Source of the DNA: a virus
Length of the DNA stretch: 25,499 bases
Direction: 5' to 3' (one strand)
Virus record (IMG/VR): IMGVR_UViG_3300047470_000480
Coordinates: 1 to 25,499 of that record
Part shown: positions 1-7,545 of the stretch, one piece after another
Layout: the number at the start of each line of letters is the position of its first letter
Numbering within the stretch: the first letter of the stretch is position 1
The notes under the pieces: generated by a model
What the model saw: the letters and a program-made list of their open reading frames with translations, nothing else
Told to the model about the DNA's origin: nothing
Databases searched by the model: none
Made by a program: the position numbers and the translations under genes

Positions 1-441
1 GAGGGCGCGTGCGAGCTCCACCAGGACGGGGATGCAGCGTGGCTCGCGCTCGATGAGCGCCTCCAGGAGAGGCTTGGTCTTGTGCCACTTCTCGGCGGCC
101 TCGCGCATCTCGGCGAAGTCCAGGAGGTCGCAGACGGCCAGGTCGGCGTGGACCTCCAGGGAGGCGTTGTTGTAGAAGCGGAGGGCGAGCATGGGGAGTT
201 CGCCACTGGCCTGCTCTCCGGCCTTCTCCCACATGGCGCGGGTGATGCTGATGGACTTGGCCAGGGTGGACTTGCCGTCGACCGCGAAAGCGAAGGTGCA
301 TTCCGTGCGGTCGTGCTTGGCATCCATCTGGTCACGCCACTGGTTGCCACTCCCCCGGGTCTGGCGCATGCCCAGCACCTTGGCCAGACGCGCTTCGTGC
401 GCGTCTCCCATGCGCTTGTTCAGGCCCTTGTCGAAGGTCAC
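1..441 (-). CDS. Putative PD-(D/E)XK endonuclease (Holliday-junction-resolvase-like), 3' part cut by window edge
   Basis: The frame stays open from a GTG at 441 to the window edge (147 codons seen). The GTG overlaps the TGA of the preceding membrane-protein gene (GTGA), and an AAGAAGGG purine run lies upstream. Candidate nuclease signature: E16 in an early helix, the segment RGSGNQWRDQMDAKHD with D40, then VDGKS with D55-x-K57. This spacing fits the D...(D/E)-x-K core of the PD-(D/E)XK fold, used by phage resolvases and RecB-like nucleases to cut branched or double-stranded DNA. Lying just downstream of recA fits a recombination role. The C-terminus is missing, so length and subfamily cannot be judged. 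The reading frame is solid; the catalytic assignment is inference from motif spacing. Confidence 0.6.
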   Translation of the reverse strand, partial: MTFDKGLNKRMGDAHEARLAKVLGMRQTRGSGNQWRDQMDAKHDRTECTFAFAVDGKSTLAKSISITRAMWEKAGEQASGELPMLALRFYNNASLEVHADLAVCDLLDFAEMREAAEKWHKTKPLLEALIEREPRCIPVLVELARAL

Positions 442-833
442 TTGGCATGGCCCTTCTTGACGCAGACCAGCTTGGCGGGCTGGGGCCAGTGCCAGATCTC
501 GGTGCCGTCCTCGATCGGCCTGTTGTGGCAGGTGCAGCGCTCTGGCTCCCCTTCGCCCTGCAGGTAGACCATCTTGGTTGGCGGGAAGTCGGGGTCGACC
601 GGAAGCGGCTTGCTGGCGATACGCCAGGTCAGGACGGCTCCGAGCTGGGCGGTGCCCCAGAGGCTGGTGACGATGACCAGGACAGCGAAGCGGAAGCTCG
701 GGGTGTCGTCGAGCTGGGAGAGGTCGTAGTGAGTGGTGAAGCTGTACCAGGAGTAGGAGAAGACGCCGAGGGAGGCAATCCGGCCTATCCAGGTGGCAGT
801 TCGGCTGGTGAGGATCGTGAACAGGCGGTTCAT
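438..833 (-). CDS. Small membrane protein with C-terminal cysteine motif
   Basis: 131 residues. The ATG at 833 overlaps the recA stop as ATGA (830-833), and the TGA at 438 overlaps the next GTG, so the gene is embedded in a translationally coupled string. Two hydrophobic stretches, about residues 13-33 and 47-70, predict two membrane spans. There is no clear signal-peptide cleavage site. A polar C-terminal tail of about 60 residues carries CTCH (C100, C102, H103) and a later C124, which could bind a metal. I do not recognise the family. A membrane protein between RecA and a nuclease is unusual; it might tether or modulate host functions, but nothing in the sequence specifies its job. Confidence 0.7.
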   Translation of the reverse strand: MNRLFTILTSRTATWIGRIASLGVFSYSWYSFTTHYDLSQLDDTPSFRFAVLVIVTSLWGTAQLGAVLTWRIASKPLPVDPDFPPTKMVYLQGEGEPERCTCHNRPIEDGTEIWHWPQPAKLVCVKKGHAK

Positions 834-1957
834 GCGGCGGCCTCCAGGATCTCGCCGGTGGTGGGGTCGACGTCGTCGGGTACGTCGTCGTAGGAGACGG
901 TGTGGTCGGCCTTGACGTCACCAGAGATGGCGGTCAGGGCCTTCTCGCGGACCTGCTCGACGAGCTCGGGCCGCTCGGCGATGGCTGCTTCGACGCCGGG
1001 GCGGCCGCCCTTGACGGTGGTGCCGTCGGGCATCTCGTAGGAGACCGTGGACAGGCGCTTGATCGCGCCGGTGGCGATGCCGAGGGTGATGGCCTCGTCT
1101 GCGCGATCGATGCCGACGGGGCCGTACTTGTCGGTGGCGACGTTGCGGAACCAGAAGTCGGCGACCCTGCCCTGTGGGGCGAGCTTGTTGCGCTCGACCT
1201 TGACGCGGATCTGGCGGGCGACTTCCAGCTCGGCCGGGGCCTTGGAGACGGCGTCGGTGATGGACACCTTCTTTGTCGGCTCGCCGGTGCGGCTCATCTT
1301 GATCTTGGTGGTCGTGTTGTACTTCAGGGCCGAGGGTCCGGCGGACTTCTCGCCGCCGCGCGGGTTGCCGATTGCGGCCCGGTACTGGTTCACGAAGATC
1401 ACGGCCGCGTTGTTCGCTCGGCACAGGCCCGCAACGCGCTTGACCATGCGGGAGATGACTTGGGCGTTCTTGCCCATGGCGGACTCCTCGGCCTTCTTTT
1501 CGAAGGCTGCGCGACTCTCCATGCCGCCGACGGAGTCGACGACGACGAGGGAGATTTCTCCGTCTCGGAGGAACATGCTGACCTGGTCGGAGACATCCTC
1601 GGAGTGGTCCGGGTAGATGTGGACGAAGCGGTCTTCGTCGAGGTCCAGGCCGAGTTTCGCGGCCCACTCGAAGTCGAAGGACTGCTCCATGTCGATGATC
1701 GCAACGCCCCGGTCGGGGAACATCCTCTGGGCGTCGACCATGGCAAGGATGCATTGCGTCGTCTTGCCCATGCCCTCGGGGCCGACGATCTCGTGGGTGC
1801 GCTTCAGGGCGAAGCCGCCGCCGAGGGCGTAGTCGAGGGTGAGGCTGCCGCTGGATATGAAGGTGGGGCGGACCATCGTGTCGCGCCGGGTGACGCGGTC
1901 GCCGTAAACCTTGGTCAGGTCCGCGCGCAGCTTGGCGAGGCGGCTCTTGGGAGGCAT
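830..1957 (-). CDS. recA: RecA-like recombinase
   Basis: 375 residues from ATG 1957, chosen because AAGGAG lies about 10 nt upstream; an in-frame extension to 2011 has no such site. ATP-dependent strand-exchange protein of homologous recombination. Walker A is GPEGMGKTT (59-67), the catalytic glutamate lies in IDMEQSFD (E91), Walker B is SLVVVDSVGG (about 136-145), and the allosteric glutamine lies in FVNQYRAAIGNPRGGEKSAG (Q191), which corresponds to the L2 region of bacterial RecA. The canonical SSGKT of Walker A is here GMGKT. Length is slightly above the bacterial norm of about 350. The leader carries three tandem hairpins, the last pairing with the AAGGAG site, so translation may be controlled. 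The function call is firm; sequence divergence from host RecA suggests it is phage-borne. Confidence 0.93.
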   Translation of the reverse strand: MPPKSRLAKLRADLTKVYGDRVTRRDTMVRPTFISSGSLTLDYALGGGFALKRTHEIVGPEGMGKTTQCILAMVDAQRMFPDRGVAIIDMEQSFDFEWAAKLGLDLDEDRFVHIYPDHSEDVSDQVSMFLRDGEISLVVVDSVGGMESRAAFEKKAEESAMGKNAQVISRMVKRVAGLCRANNAAVIFVNQYRAAIGNPRGGEKSAGPSALKYNTTTKIKMSRTGEPTKKVSITDAVSKAPAELEVARQIRVKVERNKLAPQGRVADFWFRNVATDKYGPVGIDRADEAITLGIATGAIKRLSTVSYEMPDGTTVKGGRPGVEAAIAERPELVEQVREKALTAISGDVKADHTVSYDDVPDDVDPTTGEILEAAA

Positions 1958-1967
1958 GGTACGGGGG

Positions 1968-2022
1968 CTCCTTGGCGGTAGGAGTAGCTGATGGCGGTCA
2001 GCTGTGGCCAATGGCGGTTGGC
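1968..2022 (-). promoter_or_regulatory. Three tandem CCGCCA-loop RNA hairpins in the recA leader
   Basis: Read on the minus strand, in transcript order: GCCAA-CCGCCA-TTGGC (2022-2007), AGCTGA-CCGCCA-TCAGCT (2003-1986), and CTCCT-ACCGCCA-AGGAG (1984-1968). All stems are perfect. The third stem contains the AGGAG that serves as the recA ribosome-binding site, so the folded form would hide it. A TAAGCT hexamer at 2038-2033 could be a -10 element whose start point would fall about 4 nt before the first hairpin, but I see no good -35. Pairing is read directly; the regulatory role is inferred. Confidence 0.75.
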
Positions 2023-2035
2023 TCGATTTCGCAGC

Positions 2036-2674
2036 TTACGCGGCGGGACTGACAGTGGCCCGATTCTGGCCCTCCAGGATTTGGGCGGCCTGGCCCATCT
2101 CCCACTCCAGGGCCATCTCCAGCAGCGCCAGGCGCTTGAGGACGTACTTCTCGGACTGGTAGTCGCCAGGAGGCGCGGTGCGCGGGTCGCCGTACACGCG
2201 GCCCTCTTCGATGCGCAGGATGCTCTTGCTGGAGGACTTGATGGCGTAACCGAGGGCACCCCGGCTCATGTTGAAGGACATGCGGGAGGCCTGGATGGCC
2301 TTGCCGAGACGGCGCCAGGCGGCCTGCGGATAGGTGGAGCGGTCGAGGTGGGTGAGCGTCTCGCCGTCGACCGGCAGGGTGCTGACGGCGGCGGTCGGCC
2401 ACATGGCGGTCGTGAGGGCCTTGTCGACGTAGGAGCGGGCGTTGCCGTTGTCCCAGTCGAGGGCCTCGTCGAGGAGGGAGAGGCTGAGGCGGCCGAGGGC
2501 CTCGGCGACGTCCGGCGGGATGAAGCCGCTTTCCAGGGCCGCGTATTCACGGACTGTCAGGCCAGTGTGCTGGGCGACGGCGGCCTGGGAGATCTGCAGG
2601 CCGCTGCGGGTCTTCTTGGCGGCCGCGCCGAGGGCAGACCAGTAGGGGTGGCTGATGGAGGAGATGATGGGCAT
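2036..2674 (-). CDS. Putative DNA-binding protein with two tandem XRE-type HTH domains
   Basis: 212 residues from ATG 2674, 11 nt downstream of the dnaE stop, with a GAGAGG sequence upstream. Two HTH segments of the XRE/Cro type appear: about residues 10-50 (ISQAAVAQHTGLTVREYAAL) and about 118-162 (MSRGALGYAIKSSSKSILRI). Each is followed by a similar acidic helix, LSLSLLDEALDWDNG (about 63-77) and LALLEMALEWEMG (about 182-194), so the gene looks like an internal duplication. A two-headed XRE protein could bind adjacent operator half-sites as a monomer and is a candidate regulator of this operon. No cleavage or catalytic motif is seen. Its own start codon lies in a short CCGCCA hairpin (2670-2683). 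Confidence 0.8.
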   Translation of the reverse strand: MPIISSISHPYWSALGAAAKKTRSGLQISQAAVAQHTGLTVREYAALESGFIPPDVAEALGRLSLSLLDEALDWDNGNARSYVDKALTTAMWPTAAVSTLPVDGETLTHLDRSTYPQAAWRRLGKAIQASRMSFNMSRGALGYAIKSSSKSILRIEEGRVYGDPRTAPPGDYQSEKYVLKRLALLEMALEWEMGQAAQILEGQNRATVSPAA

Positions 2675-2683
2675 GGCGGTGCC
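2670..2683 (-). promoter_or_regulatory. Short CCGCCA-loop hairpin at the XRE-gene start codon
   Basis: Minus strand GGCA-CCGCCA-TGCC. The last A of the loop plus the first TG of the 3' arm form the ATG at 2674. With only 4 bp this is the weakest member of the family, but loop and placement at a start codon match the others. Confidence 0.45.
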
Positions 2684-2685
2684 TC

Positions 2686-5600
2686 TCACAGGGGCTGGTA
2701 GGCGACGAGGGACAGGCCCCGGTCGTTCTTGCGGAGTTCGGCCAGACAGAGGGCGCCCTTGACGAAGCGGCGCTGCTCGACGGCCCAGGCGTCGCGGAAC
2801 ACGGCGACGCGGAGGGTGGAGAGCTCGGTCTCCAGGGTCAGGAAGCCCATGTCGCCGGTTTTGTGCGGGCGGGCTCCGGCCACGATGGCGGCGACGTAGT
2901 ACGTGCCGTTCGGTCCGGCGGCCAGCTGCTCGGCCTGGGCCTTGCAGACGGCGCGGTCGTTGGCGTCGAGGTCGTCGAACGGTGTGGAGCTGAGGTAGGT
3001 GCCGAGCATCTCGTGCTCGATCTGCCGGACGTCCACGGGCGAGTACGGGTCGATGGTGTCGACTTGCAGTGGCGGCCGGGGCACGTACTGGCGGCAGGCC
3101 TTCGTGCAGCGCTTCGCGGGGGCCTTCTGCTTGAGGATCTTGCCGGTGCGCTGGTTGACCCGGGCGGGCTCCGCGTGCCAGTCGAAGCCGCAGACGTCCG
3201 GGGCGTCCGGGTGCAGCAGCTCCAGGCTGGTGCGCAGGCCCTCGTCCTTGTAGAAGCAGCGGGCGTCCTCGCCGGTCTTGGCGGCGAGCAGCTTGGCTTC
3301 CAGGCCGCGCCGGTTGGCGACGAGGGTGTCGAAGGCGCCGATGCGGGCGAGGAGGGCGACGACTCCGGCGTTGGCCTTGGGGCTCTTGCGCTCCTCGAAG
3401 TCCGCCCAGGAGGCGTACGGCTGGGTCTCGACGAGGGCGCGGACGGCGACGTCGCCGACGCCCTTGACGGAGCCGAGGCCGTAGCGGACGGCGTAGCGCT
3501 CGGGGTCGGCGGTGAAGCCGGGGCCGGAGTGGTTGATGTCCGGGGGGAGGACTTCGACGTCGAGGCGTCGGGCTTCCTTGACGAACTCGGGGACGCGGTC
3601 CTTGTCGACGGTGCTCATGGCGGAGACGAGGAACTCGCGGGGGTAGTTGACCTTGAGGAACGCGGTCCAGAAGGCGAGGAAGGCGTACGCGTAGGCGTGG
3701 CTCTTGTTGAACCCATACTTGCTGAACTCGGCCATCTGGGACCACAGGCGCTCGGCCTGCTCGCGGGGCATGTCGACGCGGGAGAGGAACTCCTGTCCGG
3801 CGTCGGCGATGGCGGAGACCTTCTTCTTGCCGAGGATGCGGCGGACGCCGTCGGCCTCGGACTCGTCGTACCCGGCGAGGAGCTGGGTGACGGCCATGAC
3901 CTGCTCCTGGTAGATCATCGCGCCGTACGTGGGGGCGAGGACGGCTTCCAGGCGGGGGTCGGGGTAGGTGACGGCCTGCTCGCCTGCGCGGCGGCGCAGG
4001 TAGAGGTCGGTCAGGCCGGAGTTCATGGGGCCCGGCCTCACGATGGTGACCATGTCGGCAAGTTCGGCGACGTTGCGGGGGCGCATCCGTTCGCACAGGC
4101 GGGTGCCGGAGTGGGTCTCGATCTGGAAGACGCCGAGGGTGTGGGCGGCCTGCAGCTCGTCCCAGACCAGCGGGTCCTCGAACTCGGTCTCCCAGGCCTC
4201 CAGGTCTATCTCGTACCGGCGCTGCTCGCGGACCAGGTCGAGGGTCTGCTGGATGGTGTCGAGGGTTCGCAGGGTGAGGATGTCGAACTTCACCAGGCCG
4301 ATGGCCTCGACGTCGCCCATGGCCCACTGCGTCACCATCTGCTCTTCGCCGTCGATGGTGCGCATCGGCAGCCAGTCGGTGAGCGGAGCGCCGGTGGAGA
4401 TGACCACACCGGCCGCGTGGCGGCCGTAGGACTTCAGGCGGCCGACCAGGCGCTCGGCCATGGCGAACAGCTCGGGGTAGCGGTCGGCGAACGGCTGCAG
4501 CTGCTCGCCGTGCTGGACCCAGAGGTCCTCCCAGGACATGCCGAGTCCGGCTGTGCCCGCTTCGGCCTCATCGATCAGGGCGGACACCTGGCGCAGGTCG
4601 GCCGCCGCGTTCTCCGGCAACTGGGAGGCCAGCGCACGGACCAGCTCGTTGATGACGGCCTTGTTCTTCAGGCGCAGCTCGGAGCCGATGGAGACGACGT
4701 TGCGCTCTCCCCAGCGCTCGCGGAGGTAGCCGAGGATCTCGGCCTTCTTCGAGGCGGGGAAGTCGACGTCGAAGTCCGGGAGTCCGGCGCGGCCGTAGGT
4801 CAGGAACCGTTCGAAGAGGAGGTCGTGTCGGACTGGGTCGAGGGCGGTGATGCGGGCGAGGTAGGCGACGAGGGAGCCTCCGCCGGAGCCGCGTCCGGGG
4901 CCGACGAGGATGCCCTGGTCCTTCGCCCAGGCACAGTAGTCGGCGACCATGAGGTAGTACCCGCAGAAGCCTTTGTCGACAAGGAGAGACATCTCCCTGG
5001 CGACCCGGTCGAGGTAGATCTTCCGGGTGGCTTCGTTGGTGATCGGCAGCCGGTCCCAGTTCTTCTCGATCAGATCCCACAGCCGGTTCGCGTCGGTTGC
5101 CGGGGCGCCCGTGAAGGACGGGGTGGTCGTCTCGCCTTCGATGCGGGCGTTGCAACGCTCCGCGAGCGCCGTGGTGTTGGCGATGGCCTCCTCGACAATG
5201 TCCTGGCCGAGGTAGGTGAGCCCGGCGCGGACCTCGTCCTCGCCCATGACGTAGAGGTTCAGGTCCTCGGAGAACAGGTCGCCTTCGTCCTGGACGTCCT
5301 TGTTGGTCTGGCAGGCGATCCAGACGTCGTGGGCGTGGGCGTCGTCGGCGGTCGGGAAGTGGGAGTCGACGGTGGCCAGCAGCGGCAGGCGGAACTCGCG
5401 GGCGAAGGCGACCAGGGCCTGGTTGAGCTTCACCTGGTCGGGCATGTCGTTCGGCTGCAGCTCGACGTACAGGCGGCCCGGGTAGAGGTCCATGAGCCGG
5501 GTCAGGCGGGCCTGCGCCAGCTCGTAGTCGCCTGTCTTGAGGGCGACGGCGACGGGGCCGCGCAGGCAGCCGGTGGAGGCGATGACGCCGTCGTTGAACC

Positions 5601-6384
5601 GGCCGAGGGTGTCCCAGTCCATGCGGGGGCGGTGGTAGAAGCCGTCGCGGAAGGACTCGGTGGAGGCGGCCCAGATGTTGCGCAGGCCGGTGTCGTCCAT
5701 GGCGAAGAGGCAGACGTGCCAGTAGTCGTTGCGGAGCTTGGCCTGCAGCTCCTTGTCTCCTGCCTCGGCGCGGATGACGCGGTCGTCGCACAGGTAGGCC
5801 TCGATGCCGAAGATCGGCTTGACCCCGGCCTTGTCGGCGGCGCGCTGCAGCTCGGGGTGTCCGGCGCAGGTGCCGTGGTCGGTGATGGCGACGGAGGTCT
5901 GACCGTGGGCGGTGACCTCGCGGAGAATCTCGTCCATGCGGGACAGGCCGTCGAGGGGGCTGTGCTCGCTGTGGGTATGTAGATGAACAAACCCGGAGCC
6001 CGCCTTGGGCGGGTCTTCCTTGGCTTCGAGCTGGTCGAGGACCTCGTGGTAGGTGGGGATGCCCTCGTCGTCGCCGAAGATCGCCGAATGGCCGAACCCG
6101 ATGGCCAACTGGCCGTTGCCGAGGTCCTGGTCCTCCAGCCGGTGTATCGGGACGGCCGCGACACCGTCCAACAGGACGACCATGACTCCGGCCGCGCCGT
6201 CTGCGAGCGCGCGGGCCCAGACCATGGGCGAGACAGTGATGGGCTCGACCGCCGGAACAAGCAGCCAGCGGGTGCCGTCTTCTTCGTGCTCAGCAAGGGA
6301 GGGGAGGTGGATGTTCAGGCCGCCGACACGGTGCGTCCCGCCGGGGAAGCGCTCGTGGGCGTAGGAGGTGATGAGGCGCAGCAC
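2686..6384 (-). CDS. dnaE: DNA polymerase III alpha subunit (DnaE-type replicative polymerase)
   Basis: 1232 residues from GTG 6384, preceded by AAGGA 8 nt away. Template-directed DNA synthesis by a C-family polymerase. A PHP domain starts at about residue 131 (FVHLHTHSEHS; H134, H136, H138). The palm contains GRGSGGGSLVAY (497-508), then PDFDVDF with D537 and D539, and KFDILTLRTL with D701, matching the three catalytic aspartates of bacterial DnaE. HAAGVV (656-661), YQEQVM, and a helix-hairpin-helix-like YGLGSVKGVGDVA follow. A C-terminal OB-like segment (GFLTLETELSTLRVAVF) is near the end. The first 130 residues before PHP are extra relative to bacterial DnaE. No separate proofreading exonuclease or beta clamp is visible in this window. 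It probably forms the replisome with the primase, helicase and SSB encoded upstream. Confidence 0.96.
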   Translation of the reverse strand: MLRLITSYAHERFPGGTHRVGGLNIHLPSLAEHEEDGTRWLLVPAVEPITVSPMVWARALADGAAGVMVVLLDGVAAVPIHRLEDQDLGNGQLAIGFGHSAIFGDDEGIPTYHEVLDQLEAKEDPPKAGSGFVHLHTHSEHSPLDGLSRMDEILREVTAHGQTSVAITDHGTCAGHPELQRAADKAGVKPIFGIEAYLCDDRVIRAEAGDKELQAKLRNDYWHVCLFAMDDTGLRNIWAASTESFRDGFYHRPRMDWDTLGRFNDGVIASTGCLRGPVAVALKTGDYELAQARLTRLMDLYPGRLYVELQPNDMPDQVKLNQALVAFAREFRLPLLATVDSHFPTADDAHAHDVWIACQTNKDVQDEGDLFSEDLNLYVMGEDEVRAGLTYLGQDIVEEAIANTTALAERCNARIEGETTTPSFTGAPATDANRLWDLIEKNWDRLPITNEATRKIYLDRVAREMSLLVDKGFCGYYLMVADYCAWAKDQGILVGPGRGSGGGSLVAYLARITALDPVRHDLLFERFLTYGRAGLPDFDVDFPASKKAEILGYLRERWGERNVVSIGSELRLKNKAVINELVRALASQLPENAAADLRQVSALIDEAEAGTAGLGMSWEDLWVQHGEQLQPFADRYPELFAMAERLVGRLKSYGRHAAGVVISTGAPLTDWLPMRTIDGEEQMVTQWAMGDVEAIGLVKFDILTLRTLDTIQQTLDLVREQRRYEIDLEAWETEFEDPLVWDELQAAHTLGVFQIETHSGTRLCERMRPRNVAELADMVTIVRPGPMNSGLTDLYLRRRAGEQAVTYPDPRLEAVLAPTYGAMIYQEQVMAVTQLLAGYDESEADGVRRILGKKKVSAIADAGQEFLSRVDMPREQAERLWSQMAEFSKYGFNKSHAYAYAFLAFWTAFLKVNYPREFLVSAMSTVDKDRVPEFVKEARRLDVEVLPPDINHSGPGFTADPERYAVRYGLGSVKGVGDVAVRALVETQPYASWADFEERKSPKANAGVVALLARIGAFDTLVANRRGLEAKLLAAKTGEDARCFYKDEGLRTSLELLHPDAPDVCGFDWHAEPARVNQRTGKILKQKAPAKRCTKACRQYVPRPPLQVDTIDPYSPVDVRQIEHEMLGTYLSSTPFDDLDANDRAVCKAQAEQLAAGPNGTYYVAAIVAGARPHKTGDMGFLTLETELSTLRVAVFRDAWAVEQRRFVKGALCLAELRKNDRGLSLVAYQPL

Positions 6385-6399
6385 GGTGGTGGTCCTTGC
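6381..6399 (-). promoter_or_regulatory. Variant hairpin enclosing the dnaE RBS and start codon
   Basis: Minus strand GCAAGG-ACCACCA-CCGTGC, with one A/G mismatch in the stem. The 5' arm holds the AAGG ribosome-binding site and the 3' arm holds the GTG start. Same architecture as the perfect hairpin at the DnaC-like gene (13509-13527), but the loop is ACCACCA rather than ACCGCCA, so membership in the family is tentative. Confidence 0.45.
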
Positions 6400-6421
6400 G
6401 CTGAAGGGTGTTGAAGGCTGA

Positions 6422-6494
6422 CCGGGCCGCCCCGGGGAAGAACGCAGCGCTGAACGCTGAGCGCCGTATCTGACGGCACCGGGGCGGACCGGTG
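6422..6494 (-). other. Structured intergenic leader between the ssb-like gene and dnaE
   Basis: The 124-nt gap holds no ORF I can support. Two hairpins are visible: CCGGG-CCGC-CCCGG type at 6422-6435, and CACCGG-GGCGGA-CCGGTG type at 6477-6494. Between them CAGCG is repeated three times (6446-6464 region). No T-tract follows either hairpin in the leftward direction, so they look like leader structure rather than an intrinsic terminator. I found no convincing promoter. Confidence 0.4.
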
Positions 6495-6508
6495 TCTGTG
6501 CGCCTGGA

Positions 6509-7507
6509 TCAGGCGGCTGCGGAGTCCTGCGGCTGGCCGAGCATCTGGATGCGGCTGCGCAGGTCGTCCGAGATGTTCGCCGGGCCGCTGGCGGCGTCGG
6601 CCGGGAGGTTCACCATGCCCCCGGTGGCCGCCGTGGCGGCGGTGATGGTGCCGTCCTTCTCGACCGACTTGGTCGGGTCGAAGAAGCGGGCGTAGTACTC
6701 GTCGCTGGCCTTGTCGGCGACGATGCCTTCCAGGCTGATCTCGCGCTCGGCGACGGCCTGGAGGTACTTCTCCCAGATGGGGGTGCCCGGCTTGATGAGG
6801 TTCTGGCCGGTCGCCGGGTCCGTGATCGGGTCGATCGGGACGATCTTGTACTCGGTGTCGGTGCCGGTGCCGCTGCGGGTGACGCTGAAGTCCCGGTCGA
6901 CGACCGTCCCGTACAGGCCGTGGAGGGCCTTGAAGTGGGCGAAGAAGCCCTTCATGGGCTGGTTGATCACCAGGATGCGGGGGTAGTGCAGCTTGTTGCC
7001 GGTGGGCTTGCCGTCGACGCCGAGCTCGTCGACCTCGTCGACCTTGTCGCGAATGCCGACGACGACTCCCTGCTTGGCCGGGCCGCCGAGGGCCTCGCTG
7101 CCGTCGCCGCGCACGATCTCCCGCTCGATGGCGAGGGCCCACACACGGGGGCGCGGGGAGGCGACCTTGCCGAAGGAGTTCTTCAGCTTGGCGTCGTCGA
7201 TGTAGCAGTCCTGGTAGTGGCCGCCGAACGCCTTGTCGTAGCGGCACACCGAGGTCATGTTCTTGGGCCACTTCTCCCCGGCGTCCTTGGGGGCGGGCTT
7301 GCATGGAACGAAGCTGTGCTGGTTGACCCAGATCCAGTCGTCGTGGTCCGTGAGGAGGCGGACGACTGCGGAGTCGCCGTCGTCCTTGAGGCCGAAGTAG
7401 TCGGGGCCGCGACGGCCGTTGGAGGAGGCGCTTGCCTCCTTCTCGGCCTGCTCGGCGGCGGTGCCGCCTCGGCGGAAGTTGATGACGGGGCTCGTGTTGG
7501 CGGTCAC
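6509..7507 (-). CDS. Single-stranded DNA-binding protein, T4 gp32-like
   Basis: 332 residues from GTG 7507, chosen because AGGAG lies 5-6 nt upstream; the frame is open further upstream without a matching site. The protein has an N-terminal basic/polar segment, then a cysteine-histidine cluster C69, C88, H97, C101 within FVPCKPAPKDAGEKW and CRYDKAFGGHYQDC, reminiscent of the zinc-stabilised OB core of gp32. Next comes a conserved-looking core (KGFFAHFKALHGLYG, DRDFSVTRSGTGTDTEYKI). The C-terminus is alanine-rich with scattered acidic residues, like the flexible tails by which phage SSBs recruit partners. It would coat single strands at the fork and assist RecA-type exchange. The position just upstream of dnaE supports this. 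Assignment rests on architecture, not a perfect motif. Confidence 0.72.
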   Translation of the reverse strand: MTANTSPVINFRRGGTAAEQAEKEASASSNGRRGPDYFGLKDDGDSAVVRLLTDHDDWIWVNQHSFVPCKPAPKDAGEKWPKNMTSVCRYDKAFGGHYQDCYIDDAKLKNSFGKVASPRPRVWALAIEREIVRGDGSEALGGPAKQGVVVGIRDKVDEVDELGVDGKPTGNKLHYPRILVINQPMKGFFAHFKALHGLYGTVVDRDFSVTRSGTGTDTEYKIVPIDPITDPATGQNLIKPGTPIWEKYLQAVAEREISLEGIVADKASDEYYARFFDPTKSVEKDGTITAATAATGGMVNLPADAASGPANISDDLRSRIQMLGQPQDSAAA

Positions 7508-7545
7508 GAAGGCTCCTGAAGATCTTTGATGGCGGATGAAGCCAG

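Noticed and set aside
2398-2414. Possible further ACCGCCA hairpin inside the XRE gene
   Set aside because: Five pairs but two are G-U; inside coding sequence; not strong enough to count.
2675-4327. Upstream extension of the XRE gene frame through dnaE
   Set aside because: Arg/Pro/Gly-rich shadow of the polymerase; the XRE gene has its own ATG and ribosome site at 2674.
2863-5982. A 1039-codon open frame on the plus strand opposite dnaE
   Set aside because: Antisense frame kept open by high GC; low-complexity Val/Gly/Asp/Leu composition and no domain, while the opposite strand encodes a clear polymerase.
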